This document shows, one piece after another, positions 10,005 through 19,749 of a stretch of DNA of 64,000 nt (its first letter is position 1; each line of letters starts with the position of its first letter). A model generated the notes under the pieces. The model searched no databases, was not told the DNA's origin, and was given only the letters and a program-made list of their open reading frames with translations. The stretch is from Dallia pectoralis (taxonomy: Eukaryota; Chordata; Actinopteri; Esociformes; Umbridae), in the NCBI GenBank assembly GCA_029465975.1, contig CM055745.1, positions 7,487,752 through 7,551,751 on the forward strand, read 5' to 3'. A program made the translations under genes and the position numbers.

Positions 10005-11597
10005 AGACCATAAACCCAATAACCATACAGAGGTTTCCTGAGTGAGAAAACATACGACATATCACCAGGAGGACTCTGAGACCACAAGTTAAATTCTCAG
10101 GTCAAATCTCCTATCAATCCAAACAGAACGTACAAAAACCTCAACCAATACAAACAGATCAGACGTCTTTAACTACATGCCCTGTTGATTAGTGTTTATC
10201 TTACATGATTGTGTCCGTGACCGAGTGAGCGGAGCCAGTATTAATGTTTAACCCGCCAGTCTCATGGCGTGAGCCGGAGAAACCCGCTAGGGTCTCCAGG
10301 ATCTTAGTGCGGCCCTACAGACCCAGACCACGTAGGGATATCGGGTGATCGGGGTGGCCCATCGGCGCTAAACTGGCCCCTATTCCCTCCACTATGCACT
10401 TTGACCAGGGGCCGGCGTAGGGCACCTGAGGTGTTAAGAACAGGGGGCTAATTGGGACGCTGTACGTTTGCGCTGTTTCTTTTATGAGGCTCGGAGTCTG
10501 ACCGTGCCCTATTAGCAAACAGCAGTAGTGTTGTTATCTGAGAGCACCGATACGCTGGCCACCCTGCGAATTGTCATTTCTATGGCGACCGGTCAAAGTA
10601 CATAGCCTAATGGGTGATGTAAAAGACACTGCAGTGATTGGCACAGTTTTCAGCTGTAGTTTAGTTTCCGAGTGGGTCGCCCCCATGTGCTGTGTGACAT
10701 CTGAAAATTATTTTCCTCAGAAACCCGTGTCGAGGCCACTCGCCTAAGATACAACTCCACGCTACCTGTAAAGCTGTATAAAGGTGCCGCTTCACAGCTT
10801 CACTGTCTGGTACTATATCAGTCACTTCACCCATTAAATATTTTCCCATCAAAAAGGCTAAACCATATTCTGGGATGCCCTACCAGTCTGTCCAGATTAA
10901 GAAATGTGTGATATTAACTCAACAGTGTGACACTGAAAGTGCGACGTGGGAAAATATGGTAATTTTAACTACAACAGAGCGTTAGGGAGCAAACATTGTA
11001 TTCAAACATATCTTATAACCCATAGTGATTGGTAAAGCGTTGTGTATTGTAGACGTGATAGACATTAAACCCAAACGTTACATAAACTCCTCCGGTGGAC
11101 TTTGCCTCATGACTGGACGGGAAATCCAGTGACCGAATGACAATCGCACTACAAGAGGTCATGAACGTAAACTGCAACTGGTGTAACGTGACTCCATAAC
11201 TCAGATTGATTTACTGTGCAGGATGGTAGCGGATAATTTCCGACCTAACCCAACGTTGCTCAAACGCTCTCTCTCTCTCCTGTATCAGTGACAGACCAAT
11301 CCCCGTAAGAGAACCCAACGCAAACTATGTGCAATAAGAGTGTTACGGAAGTGCGTACAGCTGCAGATGATTTTAAAAGCCGTTGCACTCTAGTTTGATG
11401 AATGATATTCGTAACTGCTTCGATGAATAATAAAGAGCATTGTGTAAAATACTACACTAATGAAGCACCACTGTATGCTTTATTGCGTTGGTATTCACCC
11501 AGATCAACACGCATCCCTACGATCAAATTAAACGAGGTTTCTATGACACTAATGGAATGATCAGTCACATCAGTAATGAGTGGGATGCACTGTTTTA
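10005..11597. other. Non-repetitive intronic sequence, no gene seen
   Basis: Apart from the small dispersed-repeat remnant at 10378-10430, I recognise no coding sequence, RNA gene or tandem repeat. The frames at 10.3 and 10.7 kb resemble nothing known to me. Confidence 0.5.
10378..10430. repeat. Possible decayed salmonid/pike-type dispersed repeat
   Basis: CCCTATTCCCTCCACTATGC, CACTTTGACCAGGGGCC and TAGGGCACC occur in the order seen in a common salmonid/esocid repeat (CCCTATTCCC, AGTGCACTA, TTTGACCAGG, TAGGG). The match is from memory and divergence is substantial. Confidence 0.5.
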
Positions 11598-11943
11598 TGC
11601 TCACCTGTGTTACGCTCGCCTGTGTTACGATCGCCTGTGTTACGATCGCCTGTGTTACGCTCGCCTGTGTTACGCTCGCCTGTGTTACGCTCGCCTGTGT
11701 TACGCTCGCCTGTGTTACGCTCGCCTGTGTTACGCTCACTTGTGTTACGATCACCTGTGTTATGATCGCCTGTGTTATGATCGCCTGTGTTACGATCGCC
11801 TGTGTTACGATCACCTGTGTTACGATCACCTGTGTTATGCTCACCTGTGTTACGATCACCTGTGTTACGCTCACCTGTGTTACGCTCACCTGTGTTACGC
11901 TCACCTGTGTTACGATCACCTGTGTTACGCTCACCTGTGTTAT
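11598..11943. repeat. 15-bp minisatellite
   Basis: About 23 copies of TACGCTCGCCTGTGT. Units alternate between CGATC, CGCTC and TGATC, and between GCCTGTG and ACCTGTG. The period is a multiple of 3, which explains several open frames on both strands. Confidence 0.97.
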
Positions 11944-12954
11944 GTATTATTGCTACATGCGATGCAACCATTTCTTAACATGACACACCTGCCCCACCTG
12001 CTCAAATGAGTTTTCGTTGGGAAAGGATAAGAGCCCCAGAAAAGCAGTTCCGTGTTTGTGGTCCTGACCGTGCTGTAGATGTAGATAAGGCTCAGTTAGT
12101 GACGATGGGAATGAGGATACATTATATGACACTTCTGACCTGTCACATCTTTCTCGACCTCCTGCCCCTTTCTTTCACTCTTACTCGTCCCGTTGCCTCA
12201 AACAGAACGTGGTAACAGCGATGTTCCCAGGCTAAACCTCAGCTCTGTAACCCGCTCTTGGCTGCCGCCATGTTTAGCAGAAATCCAAATCAGTCACCAG
12301 GATCAGATACGGAGCAACATTGCAAAACCTCCCCGTCTTCATTCCAAACTTTGCTGTACACTTCGGAGTGGGCGTAACCAAAACGGGTCTCTGGCGTACT
12401 GCAGGAGGAATAAAGAGGATGTCAACGTCATCATCATCAGTCAGTCTGACTTCTTTGCACACCCCTACTAAGAAGCGGGTAGGTATTTTATGATCCGTTT
12501 ACAACGTTCTAATGTTCCATCTCAGCCTGTCTGTACAAACACCCTCCCCAACTGTGAGAGCCTCCTGTATGACAGGGAATGACCAGACCCGTGTAGATGA
12601 TTCCTGTGTCAAATAGGTGACGTGCAGTATGGTGTCTCAAGCCCAACCTACTGTTATACCCCATCTGCAGAAAGGGTCAGGACAGACGATATCCCCGATC
12701 TGCTGTATCTACTCGACCAGAGCTCCATCAGTCTGCTCTGGTTTGGCAAGGAGCCTGGCGAACAGCTGCCAGACAAACGTTGTCGTCCGTCGTCATTCTG
12801 ATCAACGAGGGGGGAGTAGCGCGTGAAACGTTTGTTTCAAAAACCTTTTACGGGTGGGTTATCGTTTACTGGACGGACGGTGTCCCCGTTCTTAATTGGA
12901 AAATCTACTAATAAGGTTGATTAGAATACGGTCTTGGAAAGTTTAGCGTTTGGC
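11944..12954. other. Non-repetitive intronic sequence, no gene seen
   Basis: Small overlapping frames on both strands show no family motif. No splice-bounded exon was identified. Confidence 0.5.
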
Positions 12955-13160
12955 TGATATTGCAAGGCGACTGCAGGCTCATTCACCCATTCATTCACTC
13001 ATTCGACCGCGTCTACCATGCAAGGCGACTGCAGGCTCGCCAGGAGCAGCTGGGGTTAGGTGTCTTGCTCATGGACACCTCGACAATTTCCCAGGAGGAA
13101 CCGAGGACCGAACCACCAACCTTACGATTGCTAGACAACCGACTCAACCCACTGAACCAC
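12955..13160 (-). mobile_element. tRNA-headed SINE, copy 1 (minus strand)
   Basis: Read on the minus strand, the head has a tRNA A-box-like GGTTCAGTGGGTTGAG and a B-box-like GGTGGTTCGGTCC. A body follows with CCTGGGAAATTGTCGAGG, AAGACACCTAACCCCAGC and GCAGTCGCCTTGCATGG. The same body occurs at 28936-29155, so this is a dispersed family. The tail is altered by a small internal duplication of CAAGGCGACTGCAGGCTC. No intact tRNA fold is claimed. Confidence 0.8.
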
Positions 13161-13195
13161 ATATCTCTAATCGGTACCGACCGATTAGAGATATG
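13160..13195. repeat. Perfect inverted repeat at the SINE head, 15-bp arms
   Basis: The arms CATATCTCTAATCGG (13160-13174) and CCGATTAGAGATATG (13181-13195) are exact complements around TACCGA. The structure abuts the tRNA-like head of the SINE. Confidence 0.9.
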
Positions 13196-13605
13196 ATGCA
13201 TGTGCACGTTTTATCCTTGCTTGTTTACTGCACATGTGACAACGTGACGGGGTAACAGAATAGCAGACACAACAATAACCTTTTCTCCCCTTGGGATTAC
13301 AGACAGAACAGCATGTTCATGTAAACAAGCAAAACGACAGACGCAGACCTCCTGACAGGAGAACAAAACCAGGTCTGATTGGTTGCTGTGTAAATTCTGT
13401 CTCTGACTGAGGGAAATACTACCATGGGGGTAACATGTTGGGATATTGGTGTTGGGAGAGCTTCTTCCTGCTAGACAGCTGTGTGGGTCCTGTTACAATT
13501 TCCAGGGTGACATTGTAGTCTAGAACTTTCACAATGTGATTGCCAAGTCAACCTACATAATTGTACTGCAGTGTAGATCAAACCGAGAATTATATAGTTT
13601 CAATT

Positions 13606-14012
13606 ACAAACCCCACCCCCAACCCCCGCCTCCAACACACCCCAACCTCCAACACACCCCCCACCTCCAAAACACCCCCACCTCCAACACACCTCCAACA
13701 CAACCTCACCTCCAACACACCTCCAACACACCCCCACCTCCAACACACCCCAACCTTCAACACACCCCAACCTCCAACACACCCCCACCTCCAACACACC
13801 CCCACCTCCAACGACCCCCCCCCCTCCAACACACCCCCACCTCCAACACACCCCCACCTCCAACACACCCCAACCTTCAACACACCCCAACCTTCAACAC
13901 ACCCCCACCTCCAACACACCCCCCACCTCCAACACACCCCCCACCTCCAACACACCCCCACCTCCAACACACCCCCCACCTCCAACACACCCCCCACCTC
14001 CAACCCCCACCT
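13606..14012. repeat. 17-bp C-rich minisatellite
   Basis: About 24 copies of CTCCAACACACCCCCAC, with C-run length variants and CTTCAACACACCCCAAC variants. The CC-rich strand is plus. Confidence 0.95.
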
Positions 14013-14239
14013 AGACCCAGACGTCACGCTATGAAGCAGGCCCTCAGATATAATACAACCATGGGCATATCAGTCCAACCAGGCACCTGTGGGTTGGAAT
14101 CCCTTCAGGTTCAATGTACCGCGACAATCAACTGACACCAATGGACCTTGACAGTGGCTGCACCTGATAATGAGCTGAGACAAGCTCCTGTCCAGAACAG
14201 CTTACAGTCAGTTGGGCAATGACTCAAACCTATAGACAC

Positions 14240-14655
14240 TAGGGATGTAAACGGTTAATCGACTATCGATTAATTGTCGATAAGAATTTACTCGATTAAA
14301 TTAAATGTCGGTTAATTGAACATTGCAATCACAGACCGTTTTCTACAGGACGTAGGGGTAATTGAACGTGACACGAGATTCTCACGGGCGGCGAGAGATC
14401 CGACACTAACGTGAGGCGTCAAAAAAGAAACCAAGCATTTTCGATATTTAAATATTTTTGCTGATCTCCAACACGGCAAGTTTAAGCTACAAAATGAGCG
14501 CCCATGACCGCAATTCAAACGTGACTGCTTCCATAAGTGAGGAGAAAGCAGACAGTTGATATGAGAGGAAAGACTAATTCAGTGGTAGGGAAGTGGTTCA
14601 GCTTTCTGAGATCTGATAAACTTCAGGTTTCAGCGTGATGCTAAATGTGCTGGAG
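14240..14655 (+). mobile_element. 5' fragment of a hAT-like DNA transposon
   Basis: The segment starts TAGGGATGTAAACGG and is followed by many ATCGATTAA-type words, a beginning typical of hAT elements. At 14559-14631 a frame reads KTNSVVGKWFSFLRSDKLQV, resembling the start of a BED zinc finger of hAT transposases, but it then runs into stops. No matching terminal inverted repeat was found downstream, so the copy appears truncated where the foldback element begins. The hAT assignment is inference from the terminus and the weak BED resemblance. Confidence 0.5.
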
Positions 14656-15204
14656 TATGGGAGGCCAAGTGGCTCAAAACGTGACACACTTCGAGCGTTT
14701 CTTGTGGCTGATGACGTTCAAATCAAGTGTAAATTTGTGATATACACGCGCTGAGATCGCCTGTTATTAGACGTGCGTTCTCCTCGTGCCGTCCAAAGCG
14801 AGTGTCAAAAGTGCATTTCACGCGATCACAACGCCTGTTCTACAACGCACGTTGTCTAATAAGACGTTCAAAACGAGTGTAATGATGTATTTTCACTTGA
14901 TCTGTTCAAGTGTATGTACATGTTTTTTTGCACTCGATTACTTCAAGTGTAATGTCATTTTTACACTCGTCATTTACATCTTGAATTATAGGACGCTCGT
15001 AATTGGTCAGGTCTTTCTCAGATGCTCGTCGGACTTTGGCACCATTCATTTTTAAGGCTACAGCGCATGCGTATTTTGAGAAGCTGATACAATTGTATTA
15101 CCTAGCCTATGTTTTCTTAAATCATTTTTTTCCAATTTCAGTCACAGCATTGGACAGTTTGTGTTGTAATAATAATAATAGTTGTCTAGCAAAAACATTT
15201 ACCT

Positions 15205-15290
15205 TAGAGATATACACACATACACGTATATATATATATATATACACATATATATATATATACACACATATATATATATACACACAATTG
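15205..15290. repeat. (TA/CA)n microsatellite in foldback spacer
   Basis: Alternating TATATA and ACACAC blocks lie in the loop of the foldback element. Confidence 0.92.
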
Positions 15291-15551
15291 CATTACTAGA
15301 CCTGATATTTTCCTTGGGTATTGTTTTAATATGTTTCTTGGTTATAAATGAGAGTTTGGTAATGCTTGCTCAGATTTCACTTTCCCACTATTAATCTACA
15401 ACACAAACTGTCCAATACTGTGACTGAAATTGGAAAAAAATGATTTAAGAAAACATAGGCTAGGTAATACAATTGTATCAGCTTCTCAAAATACGCATGC
15501 GCTGTAGCCTTAAAAATGAATGGTGCCAAAGTCCGACGAGCGTCTGAGAAA

Positions 15552-15818
15552 GACCGACCAATTACGAGCGTCCTATAATTCAAGACGTAAATGACGAGTG
15601 TAAAAATGACATTACACTTGAAGTAAGCGAGTGCAAGAAAGACCGACCAATTACGAGCGTCCTATAATTCAAGACGTAAATGACGAGTGTAAAAATGACA
15701 TTACACTTGAAGTAAGCGAGTGCAAGAAAGACCGACCAATTACGAGCGTCCTATAATTCAAGATGTAAATGACGAGTGTAAAAATGACATTACACTTGAA
15801 GTAAGCGAGTGCAAAAAA
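15552..15818. repeat. 89-bp triplication inside the right foldback arm
   Basis: GACCGACCAATTACGAGCG starts at 15552, 15641 and 15730, giving three copies with an 89-bp period. The left arm has one corresponding segment. The triplication therefore arose after the arms were formed. Confidence 0.95.
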
Positions 15819-16313
15819 ACATGTAGATACACTTGAACAGATCAAGTGAAAATACATCATTACACTCGTTTTGAACGGCTTATTAGACAACGTGCGTTGT
15901 AGAACAGGCGTTGTGATCGCGTGAAATGCACTTTTGACACTCGCTTTGGACGGCATGAGGAGAACGCACGTCTAATAACAGGCGATCTCAGCGCGTGTAT
16001 ATCACAAATTTACACTTGATTTGAACGTCATCAGCCACAAGAAACGCTCGAAGTGTGTCACGTTTTGAGCCACTTGGCCTTCCATAGTGGAGAGTGGAGC
16101 CGACTAGCAGCGTGTTATGTTAAAGCTGCAGTACCTTTTTAGTTAAAAATTAGCAAAATGTATATAATGAGCCAGTACATCATGAATCCAATATCCAAAC
16201 CGTGTTTTTGTTTTGATCCTGAATCACTATGGTACACTTACAATAAGTGTTTATATTCGGACTATTTTAAACTACTTCGGCTCCGCTGCAGCATAGCCCA
16301 GTACCTGCGTGAT

Positions 16314-16965
16314 TCGTCATAGACATTCAATCCTATAGGCACTCAATCCTATAGGCACTCAATCCTATAGGCTCTCAATCCTATAGGCACTCAATCCTAT
16401 AGGCACTCAATCCTATAGGCACTCAATCCTATAGGCACTCAATCCTATAGGCACTCAATCCTATAGGCACTCAATCCTATAGGCACTCAATCCTATAGGC
16501 TCTCAATCCTATAGGCACTCAATCCTATAGGCACTCAATCCTATAGGCACTCAATCCTATAGGCACTCAATCCTATAGGCACTCAATCCTATAGGCACTC
16601 AATCCTATAGGCACTCAATCCTATAGGCACTCAATCCTATAGGCACTCAATCCTATAGGCACTCAATCCTATATACACTGAAGCCTATAGACACTGAAGC
16701 CTATAGGCACTCAATCATATAGGCACTAAATCATATAGGCACTGAAGCCTATAGACATTCAATCATATAGGCACTCAATCATAGACACTGAAGCCTATAG
16801 ACATTCAATCATATAGACACTGAAGCCTATAGACACTCAATCATATAGACACTGAAGCCTATAGGCACTCAATTCTATAGGCACTCCATTCTATATAGGC
16901 ACTCAATCTATAGGCACTCAAACCTATAGGCACTCAAACCTATAGGCACTCAAACCTAGACACCA
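16314..16965. repeat. 16-bp minisatellite
   Basis: About 40 copies of ACTCAATCCTATAGGC. The first 20 or so units are nearly identical. From about 16670 units change to ACTGAAGCCTATAGAC and ACTCAATCATATAGGC, marking a diverging edge. Confidence 0.97.
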
Positions 16966-17842
16966 TCCTATAGACAGCCATGTGGAATTTTACCATGAAA
17001 CATAAATGATAACTTTGAGGCAAAGGGTAAGAAAAATGAAGACAGAGAAACCACAAAACCTTTGAGGTTGCACGTAACATACTGACTATAATGTTTTTCT
17101 AATCCTGACAAAAAACTATATTTATACAATTGTTATTTTATTATATCCAAGTTTAGCAACAACAAATGATCTGTGGAACTAATATTCTCTCCTTTTTTCA
17201 CTACAAATTATGGTCTCATAATGTTCAACTTGTCAGTTCCTGGCTAAACGCATATTGTCTGTTTTAAAGAAATATTTTTTTGTATAATAACTTAAATAGT
17301 ATTAAAAAGTGCATACATTCCATTGATATCAACAACTTCAATAGTCAATCTGGTGGCACAGTGGACGAATTCCACAGAGAACATAATATTTTAGGTTTAA
17401 ACGTCACTGACTCGGTGTTAGAAGATAGAATACACAATAATAGCTAAATTGTCTTGTCTCTAGTTTGTCCACACAGCCTTGAGAAATTCCATAGAGGACA
17501 GTAGTAGTTTGTTACATCTAAGGTTGTAAGGGGGATATTGTACCCACAGCATTTGAGAAGACCGGACAGCAGATTTAAAAGTAGCTGATGTATCCTGACA
17601 CAGTGGTCGGAGAGAGAAGTGCACATGCAGGAACAACAAGTACGCACAAACAAACATGTACGCACAGAACAAAAACGTGTACGCACAGAAAGAAACAAGT
17701 ATGCACAAACAAACAAATACGCACAAACAAAAATGTTTACATACGCGCGTCTGTCCCCGCCGTGTCTTCTACATCGCTGCAATGTACTGACACTTCTCTA
17801 CGGTGCACTTTAAAAGAGACTCAACTGGTCAGAAGCCCTGCG
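16966..17842. other. Intronic sequence, no gene seen
   Basis: AT-rich single-copy-looking sequence. A loose repeat of CGCACAAACAAACATGTA and CGCACAGAA-type words occurs at about 17640-17740. No coding exon was recognised. Confidence 0.5.
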
Positions 17843-17893
17843 CACACACACACACACAGACACACACACACACACACACACAGACACACACAG

Positions 17894-17927
<34 letters not shown>

Positions 17928-18037
17928 ACACAGACACACACACACACACACAGACACACACACAGACACACACACACACACACACACACAGACACACACA
18001 GACACACACACACACAGACACACACACAGACACACAC
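17843..18037. repeat. (CA)n tract interspersed with CAGA
   Basis: A CA dinucleotide run interrupted regularly by GACA, giving blocks of CACACAGACACA. Both-strand frames through it are artefacts. Confidence 0.95.
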
Positions 18038-18279
18038 CGAGCGTCTGAGGATTCTGATAGCAGGTTCTCAAAGGACCAACAGACGAAGACAGTTGATAAA
18101 CGCAAGAAAACGAGCTGTTGAGAGGAAACCGGAAAGTCCTGTTTGAGGAGAAAAGCACACAGGAGCACTCCCCACGTTCTCCGACCTCCCCTGTGTCGGA
18201 GTCTCTGAAGAACCGGAGCTCATGCTGATTACGGGTCTCAGGTTCCTCGGGACAAGTGTCCCACGGTGCAGCCGGGCCA

Positions 18280-18480
18280 CATGGACACTGCCTACAAACA
18301 GACCATGAGACGGCTAAACATACATTAGAATTGACTTAACGTGCACACGGCGTGTTGAGGAAGTCCAGAGATGTCCGAAGATCATGGACACTGCCTACAA
18401 ACAGACCACGAGACGGCTAAACAAACACTAGAATAGACTAAACACGCACACGACGTGTTGAGGAAGTCCAGAGATGTTTT
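18280..18480. repeat. 103-bp tandem duplication
   Basis: CATGGACACTGCCTACAAAC occurs at 18280 and 18383, and both copies end TTGAGGAAGTCCAGAGATGT. The two units differ by several substitutions and a small deletion, so the duplication is not recent. Confidence 0.9.
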
Positions 18481-19016
18481 CTGGAGGTCGCATGTGAATT
18501 CACACGTCATCTTCATTTGCCAAGCTCTAAACATAGAGATGCCATGTTACGACTGGTACGCCATGCCCCGATCGTATGGTTTTTAGGCGACGGACGTTCT
18601 CCGGTTCTCTGATCGTGCTGAACACAGAGACAACGGTAACATGGAGGTTGTACAGAAAGCTCTCCAGAACATCGAGATGGGATCCCCTGCTGAAGATGGC
18701 CCGCGTGTCTGACGGCTACCTTTCAGACGATGCGTTGGATTCATAATGTGCATGTTGTGGGAGACTCAACAGTCAATGGCGACTGTGCGGACAGGAGACC
18801 AAGTGTCCTGAGGCTTAAATAGCCTGCAGGGGGGGCATGGCATTGGTATTGCAGGTGCAAATTGGATATCAGCGCCAGAACTTTTGATCTCAGGTAATCC
18901 ATAGAACCATTTCTCACTGTCAATTGATATGGTTACATGGAAAACAAGGAAAGTGTGTAGACCTCCATGTAAGAAATGTAAATGTGGGGAGATCCAACCA
19001 TGGTAGATATTAAATG
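18481..19016. other. Intronic sequence, no gene seen
   Basis: No repeat and no recognisable exon. Open frames here are short and overlap on both strands. Confidence 0.45.
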
Positions 19017-19019
19017 ATT

Positions 19020-19606
19020 GGGCCGTGTTCTTCAATGTTTTCCTAAGTTATTTCCTAAATTTGTTTCTAAGAAAGCTCCTAAGAAAAGTTCCTGATTAGC
19101 ATAGGTAAACGCCCCGGTATTTCCCATAAAAGGGCGCACCACTGATGACATAAAAAAGAAATGGTTTGACATGAAGTTTGAGGCAAAAAAGCATTGGCAA
19201 ACACAAACGAGAGATGCTGACCACAGGAGGGGGAAAGGCTTGCACTGTCCTTACTAAGCTGGACCAGCACATCGGGGACATAATTGGAATGACCGCAATC
19301 TCGGGTGTGCCATCCACAGAAAAGTTTTAAATATATGCAAATAATTGAAAATTATTCATAATGTTATTCTTCATAATATTTAAAGCTCTTTACAATTGAT
19401 GAAAACGCAGAGACGAATGATTTGTCACAAAAATGACAGCGCACAAATCTTCGTAAGAGTACTTTTCACTGTGCGTAGATTCTGTTCTTTCCTAAGAACA
19501 AATTCAAGATAAGTAAACATTGGTGAATGTCAGAATCTTCGTGGAAACTACGTAAGAGGGTTTTAAGAACGAATTTATTTTTAAGAACGGTTGAAGAATA
19601 TGGCGC
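19020..19606 (+). mobile_element. Harbinger-like element with MYB/SANT-like ORF remnant
   Basis: The ends are inverted: GGGCCGTGTTCTTCAA at the left and, on the opposite strand, GCGCCATATTCTTCAA at the right. They are flanked by a direct ATT (19017-19019 and 19607-19609). Inside, one frame reads DDIKKKWFDMKFEAKKHW and another LTKLDQHIGDIIGMTAISGV before a stop near 19331. Both blocks resemble the MYB/SANT-like protein encoded by PIF/Harbinger transposons and domesticated relatives such as NAIF1. They sit in different frames, so the gene is broken, and no nuclease is present. At 587 bp it is a non-autonomous or internally deleted copy. Confidence 0.7.
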
Positions 19607-19749
19607 ATTGTCTTTACAAGCATGTTGAAGGCCAGGGTGGAAGCTATTTGTGATAGGAGGGTGACCTTTGAACTCAACACAAACTCAATCACCTTAAACC
19701 ACCAGTATGGAAGAAATATCCAGACTGTCTTTAACAACATCACAGATAA

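Larger units (their letters stand above)
14656..16086. mobile_element. Foldback element with about 513-bp inverted arms
   Basis: The left arm (14656-15168) is the near-perfect reverse complement of the right arm (15397-16086), around a 228-bp AT-rich spacer. The outer ends read TATGGGAGGCCAAGTGG and CCACTTGGCCTTCCATA. The right arm is longer only because an 89-bp segment is present three times. Subterminal repeats of the type GTTCAAANCNAGTGTAA recur within each arm. No transposase frame is present, so it would be non-autonomous. A possible TGGA direct repeat flanks the ends but is not convincing. Confidence 0.88.

Noticed and set aside
14656..16086. Assembly artefact (inverted collapse) as the cause of the foldback
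   Set aside because: The arms differ by several substitutions and by the 89-bp triplication, which a simple mis-assembly would not create. Read checks would still be decisive.
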